Shown: positions 1 to 7,380, numbered from the stretch's first letter. The stretch: 64,000 nt of DNA from Xenorhabdus stockiae (GCF_002632825.1 NZ_NJAJ01000010.1:81046-145045), one strand, 5' to 3'. Notes: generated from the sequence alone by a model not told the origin. Numbers and translations are program-made.

Positions 1-1
1 T

Positions 2-199
2 CTGGTGTTAATTGTGCTCTTTTTCGGCGCATCATTGGTGGGAGGATTATTTAAACGCTTCTTTGGTGGTTCGGGTTCTGCATCTCCTGTTAGTAGTTCC
101 GATATATTCGTCGAAAATGCAGAGCTTTCTGATAATAAAGATATTTTCACTGGTGGTGGCGGTAAGAGTGATAATAAGGGTGCCTCAGATAGCTGGTGA
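2..199 (+). CDS. C-terminal fragment of an unknown membrane protein
   Basis: The reading frame is open at the left edge of the window and closes at 199, so only the last 65 or so residues are visible. They begin with a hydrophobic stretch (LVLIVLFFGASLVGGLF) that would span a membrane, followed by a short basic patch (KRFF) and a Gly/Ser/Asp-rich polar tail ending in DSW. This looks like a C-terminal membrane anchor with a low-complexity tail. I do not recognise the family. A GTG at position 5 could also start a 64-residue small membrane protein, but a continuation from upstream is more likely because no ribosome binding site can be judged at the edge. Confidence 0.4.
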   Translation: MVLIVLFFGASLVGGLFKRFFGGSGSASPVSSSDIFVENAELSDNKDIFTGGGGKSDNKGASDSW

Positions 200-239
200 T
201 TTATTTGGTTAGGAATACAGCATTGATGAATAACTGTAA

Positions 240-317
240 TTTATCTACTATTGGGATATGAAATTTTTATTTTTGTGATCTTAGCCAAAATAAGTAGATA
301 AAAGCTCTTTTTTTTTT
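240..317 (+). terminator. possible terminator: 10-bp inverted repeat then T-tract
   Basis: Positions 240-249 and 293-302 are exact reverse complements (TTTATCTACT / AGTAGATAAA) and are followed by a long run of T at about 307-317. The loop of 43 nt is long for an intrinsic terminator, so the call is weak. Its place, between the unknown membrane protein and the ail-like gene, fits termination of the former. Confidence 0.3.
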
Positions 318-357
318 GCTTTTTTCGGGAAGCTGTCAAGAGAATATAAAGGGTTAT

Positions 358-390
358 TTTTAGTCAGTCATATTTTATGGCTGGCTAAAA
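358..390 (+). promoter_or_regulatory. 13-bp hairpin in the leader of the ail-like gene
   Basis: Positions 358-370 pair with 378-390 over 13 base pairs, two of them G-U in RNA, with a 7-nt loop. The hairpin ends about 40 nt before the ail-like start and is followed by a T-rich stretch. It could be an attenuator, an mRNA-stabilising stem, or a terminator for transcription from upstream. The role is inferred only from position. Confidence 0.35.
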
Positions 391-431
391 TGAATTTTTT
401 TACATTTTCTTTTTTACAAAAGGGCATGGAT

Positions 432-983
432 ATGAAAAAAGTTTTTTTGTTGTCTTTGCTTACATCAGGATTGGTGGTGGGTTCTTTTGCTTATGCTGAT
501 TCACAAAACGCTTCCATTGGTTATGCACAAAGTAAAGTAAAAAATTTCAAAGATATTAAAGGGGTAAATCTCAAGTATCGATATGAATGGGATGACCCTG
601 TCAGTGTTATTGGCTCTTTGACCTATATGGCAGGTAAGGGTGGTTTATCTAATAAATCAGTGACAAAAGAGCTGATAAAACATAAAGGTGATATTAAATA
701 CACCTCACTCCTTGTAGGCCCGGCTTACCGAATAAATCCTCAGGTGAGTTTGTATGGCTTAGTGGGTTTGGCTTATACAAATGCTAAGATTAATTACGAG
801 CATGATGAAGGTCGCGGTCATGTATCCAAGAAAAAAAGCTCGTTTGCGTATGGTGCCGGTGTTGAAATTAATCCCATAGATGATTTCGTGATCAACTTGG
901 GCTATGAAGGTACTACGTTCAAAATAGCGGGTATGAACAGCCCTGTAAATGGATTTAATATTGGAGTAGGTTACAGATTTTAA
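432..983 (+). CDS. Ail/Lom/OmpX-family outer-membrane beta-barrel protein
   Basis: A 183-residue exported protein with a clear Sec signal peptide (MKKVFLLSLLTSGLVVGSFA, cleavage near AYA-D) followed by alternating beta-strand sequence and a terminal aromatic strand ending FNIGVGYRF, the typical C-terminus of an eight-stranded outer-membrane barrel. Length and pattern match the Ail/Lom/PagC/OmpX family, whose members mediate adhesion, complement resistance or envelope homeostasis. The frame is open from 390, but the start is placed at 432 because AAAGGG lies 7 nt upstream and the signal peptide begins exactly there; an ATG at 426 is the alternative. It stands alone, with a hairpin before it and a convergent gene after it. 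Its specific ligand cannot be read from the sequence. Confidence 0.82.
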   Translation: MKKVFLLSLLTSGLVVGSFAYADSQNASIGYAQSKVKNFKDIKGVNLKYRYEWDDPVSVIGSLTYMAGKGGLSNKSVTKELIKHKGDIKYTSLLVGPAYRINPQVSLYGLVGLAYTNAKINYEHDEGRGHVSKKKSSFAYGAGVEINPIDDFVINLGYEGTTFKIAGMNSPVNGFNIGVGYRF

Positions 984-993
984 GTTCAACATT

Positions 994-1015
994 TTCCCCG
1001 CCAGATGGCGGGGAA
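994..1015. terminator. GC-rich hairpin between convergent genes
   Basis: TTCCCCGCC (994-1002) pairs perfectly with GGCGGGGAA (1007-1015) around a 4-nt loop, between the stop of the ail-like gene and the stop of the convergent orphan gene. No good T-tract follows on either strand, so it may act as a weak or Rho-assisted terminator or simply protect 3' ends. Confidence 0.5.
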
Positions 1016-1018
1016 CTA

Positions 1019-1555
1019 TTAGTGTTGAGGAATGGGGTGCTTCAATTCAATTTCAGGGGAATCTGGTAAGTATCTGCCAGAGCGAGCCATGGCATAGCCT
1101 AAAATTTCAGCAGAAGTAAGTTCATCTTCAAACTCTTCATCTTGAAACCAATCATCGGGCCAAAAAATGAGGTCTGAAATATTTGAATCAGGGAAGTTTT
1201 TTTCCAATAAGTTGACTAAATAATATCCATCGGATTCAGATTCACTACTTTCAGAGATGGCATTGACTAACCTGATGGCCTCATCAAAACTCAGATCTTC
1301 AATGTATTTGATTTGATAAAATGCGGAATAAATGAAACTGACATTATCCGTATAGGAGTGTAAATCGCGGAATTCATGAAATTCAAATTCACGATTGGCA
1401 ATTTTATTCCACTGAGCGATAAGATGTTTTGTATCCGGATCGTTTTCATCATTGTGATCAAAGATTGCATCTTCTATTTGTAGCAGTAGAGCATCCATTT
1501 TGGTGAATTCTTCTTTATTTGGATGATAAGGTTTTAATCGTTGAGGAATTGTCAT
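1019..1555 (-). CDS. hypothetical acidic cytoplasmic protein
   Basis: A 178-residue protein without signal peptide or membrane segment. It is strongly acidic, with runs such as DHNDENDPDT, SESSESESDG and FQDEEFEDEL, and has scattered aromatic residues. I do not recognise the family. Acidic, soluble, singly encoded proteins of this size in accessory DNA are often immunity proteins for nuclease or pore-forming toxins, but no toxin gene is visible next to it, so this is only a suggestion. An AGG lies about 8 nt before the ATG. The gene is transcribed towards the ail-like gene and shares the hairpin between them. Confidence 0.6.
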   Translation of the reverse strand: MTIPQRLKPYHPNKEEFTKMDALLLQIEDAIFDHNDENDPDTKHLIAQWNKIANREFEFHEFRDLHSYTDNVSFIYSAFYQIKYIEDLSFDEAIRLVNAISESSESESDGYYLVNLLEKNFPDSNISDLIFWPDDWFQDEEFEDELTSAEILGYAMARSGRYLPDSPEIELKHPIPQH

Positions 1556-1901
1556 AATTTTTACCTATATGAGTTTTTATTATTTTTACATTAAATAATA
1601 CGTAGTGTATTGATGATTTAAATATAAATATTTGAATGTCAGTATGTTAACTTTTTTTGGGCCGTTATAGGTTATATGGTTTTATGGCAGGCTATACAAT
1701 TTATCACTATTTTTGCTATCTGAGTAAAAGTGAGTTTATTAGTAATAATTTTATTAGTTTTGTCTAATAATTATTAGAGGGTGATGATTTTATTTTCCAT
1801 ATAATTCTCATTTTCTGAACGGTAATTACACTTTGCCAGAAAATGCGGCACGAATTATCAGAAAGAAGCTGTTCGTGCCGTGATATTTTCAGGTTAATCC
1901 G
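1556..1901. other. AT-rich intergenic region of 346 bp
   Basis: No convincing gene. It must hold the promoter of the leftward acidic orphan gene. A perfect 14-bp palindrome (CTAATAATTATTAG) lies at 1764-1777 and could be an operator. The right part holds the hairpin listed separately at 1846-1880, downstream of the exporter gene. Confidence 0.6.
1846..1880 (-). terminator. candidate 3' hairpin of the CmlA-like exporter gene
   Basis: CGGCACGAA (1846-1854) and TTCGTGCCG (1872-1880) form a perfect 9-bp stem about 20 nt beyond the stop codon of the leftward exporter gene. The T-tract expected of an intrinsic terminator is poor, so strength is uncertain. Confidence 0.4.
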
Positions 1902-3104
1902 CTAATAACGCGGCTCAGATTGCCTACTATTAATGTAAGAAAAACAAAGTACTCCTATTGCCAGAACCAGACAATAAACGATAATCGGCCAGGTAGTGGT
2001 ATTGGAAAAAAGTGTAATAGTGAGCGTTCCACCGATTCCCAACAACACGCCACCCAGACAGGAGTAGAATGCCGTTACCGTTCCGGCCATATGATCAAAA
2101 CCCTGTAGTGCACCATTAGGTGCGACTGCAATCGCTATAGCGATTCCAACTCCGACAAGCCACATCGGGATAATGAAGCCAAATATTGAGTTAGGTATGA
2201 AAGTTTCTCCGGCTGATAACAACAATGCTCCTGCTATCAGGCAAAACATACTCATTCGTAACGTATTCAGTAGTCCCCAGCGGACGATCAAATTTCCCAC
2301 ATTTCGTGCTGCCACCATCATTGCGATAGCCACCGTGGCAAACAGCAAGCTGAAAGTGATTTGTGATAATCCTTGCCGGTTCATCATTACCCATGGAGCG
2401 GTCGAGAAGAAGACGAAGAAGCTCCCCAGACCCGCACTGTAGCAGAATGTGTACAGCCAGAAATTCAGGCTTTTTACAGGAAGAAGTAGTTGCGACCATT
2501 TTAATGCGACCGCCCTTTGTTGCCGGGTTTCCGGGCAGAATATCCCGTACACAATAACCGTCGCTGCCATCGCAATACCCAATAAAACAAAAATTGCGCG
2601 CCAACCCAGCCAGACATCAACCAGTGTTCCGAGCAAAGGTGCGACAGCCGGAACCATGGCAAGCATAGAGCCGAGCAAGCCATAGATAACGTTGATTTCT
2701 TTGCGGCCAGAATAAATATCGCGCACAGCGGCGAACATCGCTACGAGACACGCTGAAGCTCCGCAGGCTTGAATAATTCTGAAACCCAAAAAAATTTCTG
2801 GTGATGAAGTGATGGCAAGGCCAAATGAAGCTAACGTATAAACAACGCCACCACTAAGTAAAACCGGGCGGCGACCGAACCTGTCTGACAGCGGGCCAAA
2901 GAGAAGCTGACCGACTCCAAATAGGATCATGTATACCGTCAACGTCAGTTGGATTGTTCCTGCTCCGGCACCAAGTGCATCAGCGATGAAAGGCATTACG
3001 GGCAGATACATATCCATCGCCAGTGATGGCAGTAAATTAAATGGAGATAACAATAATATTGTGGCGGTAAGAGAATATTGCCAGGAAAAATCTTTTGTAT
3101 GCAC
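1902..3104 (-). CDS. CmlA-like MFS drug exporter (chloramphenicol-type)
   Basis: A 400-residue, 12-helix major facilitator of the DHA1 drug:H+ antiporter group. The N-terminus (FSWQYSLTATILLLSPFNLL, then MDMYLPVMPF), the motif A loop GPLSDRFGRRPVLL, LRIIQACGASACLV-like helix 4, VYGLLGSMLAMVPAVAPLLG-like motif C, and WSQLLLPVKSLNFWLYTFCY-like midsection agree closely with the CmlA chloramphenicol exporters as I remember them; this goes beyond generic Bcr/CflA resemblance. It should export chloramphenicol or a similar small amphiphile from the inner membrane. The start is a GTG at 3104 with AGGAG 8 nt upstream. The 5' region holds a leader peptide and competing hairpins (3133-3239), which is also how cmlA genes are controlled. 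A same-strand LysR gene lies upstream. Whether chloramphenicol is the natural substrate is not known. Confidence 0.85.
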   Translation of the reverse strand: MHTKDFSWQYSLTATILLLSPFNLLPSLAMDMYLPVMPFIADALGAGAGTIQLTLTVYMILFGVGQLLFGPLSDRFGRRPVLLSGGVVYTLASFGLAITSSPEIFLGFRIIQACGASACLVAMFAAVRDIYSGRKEINVIYGLLGSMLAMVPAVAPLLGTLVDVWLGWRAIFVLLGIAMAATVIVYGIFCPETRQQRAVALKWSQLLLPVKSLNFWLYTFCYSAGLGSFFVFFSTAPWVMMNRQGLSQITFSLLFATVAIAMMVAARNVGNLIVRWGLLNTLRMSMFCLIAGALLLSAGETFIPNSIFGFIIPMWLVGVGIAIAIAVAPNGALQGFDHMAGTVTAFYSCLGGVLLGIGGTLTITLFSNTTTWPIIVYCLVLAIGVLCFSYINSRQSEPRY

Positions 3105-3132
3105 GAATCCATCTCCTAAAGTTAAGGATTTG

Positions 3133-3203
3133 GCGGCGTGCTCATAGAATTGATAGGTTCTTGAGGACGCCGCAACAATCGAAAAAACGAGGATTGTTGC
3201 GGC
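3133..3203 (-). promoter_or_regulatory. attenuator with two mutually exclusive hairpins
   Basis: Hairpin A is a perfect 12-bp stem (3169-3180 with 3192-3203, loop 3181-3191) that begins at the base right after the stop codon of the leader peptide. Hairpin B pairs 3133-3139 with 3167-3173 (7 bp) and, past one mismatch, 3141-3143 with 3163-3165. Bases 3169-3173 are used by both, so A and B cannot form together. No T-tract follows hairpin A on the minus strand, which argues against a plain terminator and for control of translation or a ribosome-stalling switch ahead of the exporter start at 3104. The mechanism is inferred by analogy with cmlA, cat and erm leaders. Confidence 0.75.
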
Positions 3204-3239
3204 TTATCTATCTGTTGTGTATTCGTTGACCATTCTCAT
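3204..3239 (-). CDS. 11-residue leader peptide of the CmlA-like exporter
   Basis: A complete short frame encodes MRMVNEYTTDR. AGGA (3247-3250) lies 7 nt before its ATG, an ideal ribosome binding site. Its stop codon directly abuts a perfect 12-bp hairpin in the exporter leader. Inducible cmlA and cat genes carry leader peptides of similar size, on which a drug-stalled ribosome melts the following stem and exposes the gene's start. The arrangement here predicts the same kind of induction by a ribosome-targeting compound. Ribosome stalling on this particular peptide has not been shown, and its sequence differs from the classical leaders I remember. Confidence 0.75.
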   Translation of the reverse strand: MRMVNEYTTDR

Positions 3240-3376
3240 AGCATTATCCTGTTAATTTGGGAGACAAAGCGTCTTAAATTACGATGGATACTTTATAGAC
3301 GATAATTCATTTTTTCTAACTATTTTTATTTAATTGTGACCAGCGCGACATTTATCTGTTCGTCGTGATATGGCTG

Positions 3377-4261
3377 TTAATTCTGCTGCAATAACTCAAC
3401 ACACTCCTGTGCACCACGCTTAAGCACATTTCCTTTCAGGCACACAACATGTATAGGTAATACTAATCCATTTTTTGTATTACGAAATTCCAGTTGTTTC
3501 AGTAATCCGTTCATTAATTTTTCTTTAATGAGAGAATAAGGAAGATTTCCCCATCCCATACCAGCTTCAACCAGACCGAGTGCCATCGCAAAATTATCTG
3601 TGCGCCAATATTTAGTTGCTACCTGAGTACGAAGATCACTCGGTTCACGATGATGACTGGCAATAATAATCTGTCGGGTTTGGACTAGATCCTCAATATA
3701 AAGGGAAGCCTGATGAGATAAAGAGGGGTGGGATGATGAGATTGTTGCAATAAATGATTCATGGCCAATGCAATAAATTTGTTCCTGTGGATTCACATGT
3801 AATCCGCCAAAAACTAATGCCAATTGAATACGATTCTGATGCAGTAAAGGCAGAATATCATCCTGAGGAGCGGTAATAATCTCAACATTCATTAATGGAT
3901 AACGTTGATTAATTGTATGCAAAGCAAGGAATAATTTTTGTGGATTAACTCCCGTAGATACACCAATAGTGAGTGTACTCTCGACCCCTTGCGTCAATTC
4001 ATGTGAAAAAACATTAAGCTGACGTAAATTATCGACTATCTCCCTCGCGTAAGGAGCCAACGTTTTTGCTTTCTCAGTCGGTACTGGCTCCCGGCTCTGT
4101 CGATCAAATAAGGCAAATCCCAACTCCGCTTCAAGATTAGCGATTGCCATGCTAACCGCAGAAGGAACCCGGTGTAGTGTTCTGGCTGCGGCTGAAAATG
4201 AGCCTTTATCTAATACAGTCAGGAACACGAGTAAGTTGTCACTGGTGAATGGCATATCCAA
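3377..4261 (-). CDS. LysR-family transcriptional regulator
   Basis: A 294-residue protein with the LysR N-terminal winged helix-turn-helix (about residues 8-66; FSAAARTLHRVPSAVSMAIANLE followed by LGFALFDR) and a C-terminal periplasmic-binding-like effector domain (about 95-290). It lies back-to-back with the PACE efflux gene across 101 bp, the usual arrangement for a LysR regulator and its target; AceR-AceI is the known precedent. It is also upstream of, and on the same strand as, the CmlA-like exporter, with a 272-bp gap that contains the attenuator. Its likely target is the PACE pump; control of the exporter is possible. The effector is unknown. Confidence 0.85.
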   Translation of the reverse strand: MDMPFTSDNLLVFLTVLDKGSFSAAARTLHRVPSAVSMAIANLEAELGFALFDRQSREPVPTEKAKTLAPYAREIVDNLRQLNVFSHELTQGVESTLTIGVSTGVNPQKLFLALHTINQRYPLMNVEIITAPQDDILPLLHQNRIQLALVFGGLHVNPQEQIYCIGHESFIATISSSHPSLSHQASLYIEDLVQTRQIIIASHHREPSDLRTQVATKYWRTDNFAMALGLVEAGMGWGNLPYSLIKEKLMNGLLKQLEFRNTKNGLVLPIHVVCLKGNVLKRGAQECVELLQQN

Positions 4262-4362
4262 CCTTTCAATAAAACTGATAGTAGTTAACTTTTATTATCA
4301 TCTTTATTGATTTAACTTGCCAGTTTCAAAATAACAGCACAAAAACAGGTTTCGAATAAAAT

Positions 4363-4806
4363 ATGCAGGGCATTAAACGTAAAGTAATTTTCATTACTGC
4401 TTATGAAGTTATCGGCTGGATGATTTCATCGCTGACACTCGCTTTCTTATCCGGTAATTCGGCGGGTGTTACAGGTCCACTGGCTCTGGTCATTACAACC
4501 ATCGCGGTCAGTTGGAATTTTATCTTTAATACTTTGTTTGAATTTTGGGAATCACGTCAGCAATCACGCATCCGGACATTCCGGCGTCGAGTCGTACATG
4601 CTGTTTTATTTCAGCTAACTTTGGTTATCTTCTTAATCCCGCTTATTGCATGGTGGCTTTCAATCAGCTTATTTCAGGCGCTCATACTGGATTTCGCACT
4701 GATTATTTTCATCCCTATCTATACGTTCTTTTTTAACTGGGCTTTTGACAAAATTTTCGGATTGCCCAAGTCCGCGCTTCCACAGGAAGAAAGCGTGCTT
4801 CGTTAG
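4363..4806 (+). CDS. PACE-family multidrug/biocide efflux transporter
   Basis: A 147-residue protein made of two tandem bacterial transmembrane pair domains, four helices in all (residues about 8-28, 36-58, 80-100, 105-130). The first pair carries KRKVIFITAYEVIG and the WNFIFNTLFEFWE signature, the second WWLSISLFQALILDFALIIFIPIYTFFFNWAFDKIFG, matching the proteobacterial antimicrobial compound efflux family whose prototype AceI exports chlorhexidine and, physiologically, short diamines. The divergent LysR gene is its probable regulator. A strong bidirectional terminator follows at 4814-4845. The substrate here is unknown. Confidence 0.88.
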   Translation: MQGIKRKVIFITAYEVIGWMISSLTLAFLSGNSAGVTGPLALVITTIAVSWNFIFNTLFEFWESRQQSRIRTFRRRVVHAVLFQLTLVIFLIPLIAWWLSISLFQALILDFALIIFIPIYTFFFNWAFDKIFGLPKSALPQEESVLR

Positions 4807-4813
4807 AATCATA

Positions 4814-4845
4814 AAAGCCAGTAATACTCAGATATTACTGGCTTT
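4814..4845. terminator. bidirectional terminator between PACE gene and yicC
   Basis: AAAGCCAGTAATA (4814-4826) pairs perfectly with TATTACTGGCTTT (4833-4845) around a 6-nt loop, and the stem base is A-rich on one side and T-rich on the other. It lies between two convergent genes and should serve both. Confidence 0.85.
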
Positions 4846-4873
4846 GTGAAATGTTGTGAGAGGTTATGAAACG

Positions 4874-5737
4874 TTATTCAATATTTTGTATTTGCTCACG
4901 CATCTGCTCAATCAACACCTTCAACTCAATTGCAGAATTTGTCACATCGGCATTAATTGATTTTGATGCCAGCGTATTCGACTCGCGGTTAAATTCTTGC
5001 ATCATGAAATCCAGCCGGCGACCGACGGCTTCTTTCTTTTTCAGAATATTACGTGTTTCTTTGATATGTGCGTCTAAACGATCCAGCTCTTCCGCTACAT
5101 CAATACGCTGAGCCAACAAGATAAGCTCTTGTTCAAGACGGTTGTTTTCTAATTGGATTTGGGCTTCTTCCAGCTTAGTTTGTAAACGCTCTCTTTGCCA
5201 TTGCAGGATGGCCGGCATTTGTTCACGAACTTTACCCACTTCTACTGTTACGGCATCTAAGCGCTTTTCGATCAGCACCTTAAGTGCCTGACCTTCAGTT
5301 TCACGGCTTTGGATAAAGGCATCCAGTGCCAGATCGAGTTCTGCCAGCAGTTGTGCGCTGATGGCATCCAGATCCTGTTCTTCGGCAGACATTACACCCG
5401 GCCAGCGCAGGATATCGACAGGATTGATTTCCCCTTCGTTGCTCTGTTGCTTAATCCAACCAGCGGCTTCAACGAGCTGTTTTGCCAGCTTTTCATTAAG
5501 AATCAATGTGCCCTGAGTGCGGGTATCCAGTTCAAAGCGCAGGTTACACTCCACTTTGCCGCGAGTCAGGCGGGAACGAATACGCTCACGGATGACGGGT
5601 TCCAGACTTCTGAATTGCTCCGGCAGACGAATGTAAGTTTCCAGGTAACGTTGATTGACAGAACGCAGTTCCCAGGCCGCGTTTCCCCAGTCTCCCTTGA
5701 TATCTCGCCGCGCAAAAGCGGTCATGCTACGGATCAT
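4874..5737 (-). CDS. yicC: YicC family endoribonuclease
   Basis: A 287-residue soluble protein matching YicC of E. coli in length and sequence: N-terminal MIRSMTAFARRD, ELRSVNQRYLE, and the conserved C-terminal RLDFMMQEFNRESNTLASKS segment with EQMREQIQNIE at the end. YicC proteins are now regarded as a family of endoribonucleases, with reported roles in stationary phase and in decay of the small RNA RyhB. The gene diverges from rph across 124 bp, the arrangement of other enterobacteria. Confidence 0.93.
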   Translation of the reverse strand: MIRSMTAFARRDIKGDWGNAAWELRSVNQRYLETYIRLPEQFRSLEPVIRERIRSRLTRGKVECNLRFELDTRTQGTLILNEKLAKQLVEAAGWIKQQSNEGEINPVDILRWPGVMSAEEQDLDAISAQLLAELDLALDAFIQSRETEGQALKVLIEKRLDAVTVEVGKVREQMPAILQWQRERLQTKLEEAQIQLENNRLEQELILLAQRIDVAEELDRLDAHIKETRNILKKKEAVGRRLDFMMQEFNRESNTLASKSINADVTNSAIELKVLIEQMREQIQNIE

Positions 5738-5795
5738 AACTCATTCCCAATTTATAAAATGATGAAGGATTATAACGTTCCATGCAGATGCAGGA

Positions 5796-5824
5796 TAGGC
5801 ATTCGCTAAGTTAGGCCTTATAAT
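5796..5824 (+). promoter_or_regulatory. sigma70-like promoter of rph-pyrE
   Basis: A perfect -10 hexamer TATAAT lies at 5819-5824, with a partial -35 box TAGGCA at 5796-5801 and a 17-nt spacer. The distance to the rph start (about 37 nt) fits a short leader. Confidence 0.65.
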
Positions 5825-5861
5825 GCGCCCCCAATAAAGTATTAACAGCGGAGAGAACACC

Positions 5862-6593
5862 ATGAGCCAGATAGGAATGCGTCCGGCAGGAAGAGCAGTA
5901 GAGCAGGTTCGTCCTATTACAATCACCCGTAATTACACTAAACATGCGGAAGGCTCAGTTCTGGTTGAGTTTGGGGATACCAAGGTGTTATGTAATGCCT
6001 CCGTTGAAGAAGGGATCCCCCGTTTCCTGAAAGGTCAGGGGCAGGGCTGGATCACAGCAGAATATGGGATGTTGCCGCGGGCGACAAATACCCGCAATGC
6101 CCGTGAAGCAGCAAGAGGCAAGCAGACTGGCCGTACAATGGAAATCCAGCGTCTGATTGCCCGTTCATTGCGTGCGGCAGTCGATCTGAAAAAGCTGGGT
6201 GAATATACCATCACGCTGGACTGTGATGTTATTCAGGCAGATGGCGGCACGCGTACTGCCGCGATTTCCGGTGCATGCGTGGCTCTGGTAGATGCACTGA
6301 ATAAACTGGTTGCTGATGGCAAGCTGAAAGAAAGCCCGTTGAAGTCAATGGTAGCCGCAGTTTCTGTTGGTATCGTTGAAGGTGAAGGCCGTTGTGATTT
6401 GGAGTATGTAGAAGACTCTGCGGCTGAAACTGATATGAACGTCGTCATGATGGATGATGGCCGGATGATTGAAGTTCAGGGCACGGCAGAAGGGGAACCA
6501 TTCAGCCATGATGAACTGCTCTCATTGCTTTCCCTCGCAAAAGGGGGATTGGAAACTATTTTTGCGGCGCAGCGAGATGCGCTAGAAAAGTAA
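5862..6593 (+). CDS. rph: ribonuclease PH
   Basis: A 243-residue phosphorolytic 3'-5' exoribonuclease that trims tRNA 3' ends. It shows the RNase PH core [26 protein letters not shown] strand, the [14 protein letters not shown] loop, [20 protein letters not shown], and the phosphate-site [13 protein letters not shown] segment. The start at 5862 (GGAGAG about 6 nt upstream) gives a 5-residue extension over the MRPAGR start at 5877. Unlike the laboratory strain E. coli K-12, the frame is full length, so coupling to pyrE through the attenuator just after its stop should work. Confidence 0.96.
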   Translation: MSQIGMRPAGRAVEQVRPITITRNYTKHAEGSVLVEFGDTKVLCNASVEEGIPRFLKGQGQGWITAEYGMLPRATNTRNAREAARGKQTGRTMEIQRLIARSLRAAVDLKKLGEYTITLDCDVIQADGGTRTAAISGACVALVDALNKLVADGKLKESPLKSMVAAVSVGIVEGEGRCDLEYVEDSAAETDMNVVMMDDGRMIEVQGTAEGEPFSHDELLSLLSLAKGGLETIFAAQRDALEK

Positions 6594-6601
6594 ATAGATC
6601 A

Positions 6602-6625
6602 GGCGGCTGAAGAGTCGCCTTTTTT
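6602..6625 (+). terminator. pyrE attenuator (intrinsic terminator after rph)
   Basis: A GGCG-rich stem (6602-6608 with 6613-6619, one mismatch) is followed by six T (6620-6625). It starts 9 nt after the rph stop and lies ahead of pyrE. In E. coli the same arrangement senses UTP: at low UTP the polymerase pauses, the ribosome finishing rph catches up and prevents the hairpin, so pyrE is read. The hairpin is seen; the mechanism is from the known system. Confidence 0.8.
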
Positions 6626-6678
6626 ATGTCTGTAATAACCGCGACAAGAATGATAATAATGCACAAAAGGAGAAACCC

Positions 6679-7320
6679 ATGAAAGCCTATCAGCGCGAAT
6701 TTATTGAACTGGCACTGAAAAAACAAGTGCTGAAATTTGGCGAATTTACGCTGAAATCCGGTCGTAAGAGCCCATATTTTTTCAATGCGGGTCTTTTTAA
6801 TACCGGGCGTGATTTGGCATTGATTGGTCGTTTTTATGCTGCAGCATTACAGGATAGTGGTATCCCGTGTGATCTGCTGTTCGGGCCAGCTTATAAAGGT
6901 ATCCCAATCGCAACGACAACCGCTGTAGCATTGGCGGAGCATCATGATATTGATATGCCTTATTGCTTTAACCGCAAAGAAGCGAAGGATCATGGAGAAG
7001 GCGGAACGCTGGTCGGTAGCCCACTGCAAGGCAGAGTCGTGGTGGTAGATGATGTGATAACTGCCGGAACTGCGATTCGTGAATCGATGGAAATCATCAA
7101 ACAACACGGTGCAACGTTATCTGGCGTTATTTTGTGTCTGGATCGTCAGGAGCGCGGGCGTGAAACACTTTCAGCAATTCAGGAAGTTGAACGTGATTAC
7201 CATTGTCAGGTCTTCTCTATCATTACTTTAAATGACTTGATCACTTATCTGCGGGAAAATCCGGAAATGCAGTCTCATTTGGAAGCTGTGGAAGCTTACC
7301 GTCGCGAGTATGGTATCTGA
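6679..7320 (+). CDS. pyrE: orotate phosphoribosyltransferase
   Basis: A 213-residue enzyme of pyrimidine synthesis, converting orotate and PRPP to orotidine 5'-phosphate. The PRPP-binding loop [17 protein letters not shown] is at about residues 119-135, and the catalytic flexible loop [12 protein letters not shown] at about 100-111. Length and sequence match the E. coli enzyme. AAAGGAG is 6 nt before the ATG. It is the second gene of the rph-pyrE operon and is controlled by the attenuator ahead of it. Confidence 0.97.
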   Translation: MKAYQREFIELALKKQVLKFGEFTLKSGRKSPYFFNAGLFNTGRDLALIGRFYAAALQDSGIPCDLLFGPAYKGIPIATTTAVALAEHHDIDMPYCFNRKEAKDHGEGGTLVGSPLQGRVVVVDDVITAGTAIRESMEIIKQHGATLSGVILCLDRQERGRETLSAIQEVERDYHCQVFSIITLNDLITYLRENPEMQSHLEAVEAYRREYGI

Positions 7321-7348
7321 TTGACAAGTTCTGCCGTAATAGCAGGTT

Positions 7349-7380
7349 AAAAAAAATCCCTCGCCCAATGGTGGGCGGGG
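7349..7380 (-). terminator. intrinsic terminator for the slmA transcript
   Basis: An 8-bp GC stem (7359-7366 with 7373-7380, one G-T pair) is preceded on the plus strand by eight A (7349-7356), which read as a U-tract for leftward transcription. It therefore ends the slmA message, about 155 nt past its stop. It lacks a T-tract for the rightward pyrE transcript. Confidence 0.75.

Noticed and set aside
2173..2685. Several overlapping frames on both strands within the exporter gene
   Set aside because: They are shadows of the clearly coding MFS gene, with no family resemblance and no ribosome binding sites.
3169..3203. 12-bp hairpin as an intrinsic terminator of the LysR transcript
   Set aside because: The T-run is in the loop and not after the stem on the minus strand, and the stem directly abuts a leader peptide; an attenuator explains it better.
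5309..5809. 166-codon plus-strand frame opposite yicC
   Set aside because: It runs antisense through a conserved gene, with no recognisable product.
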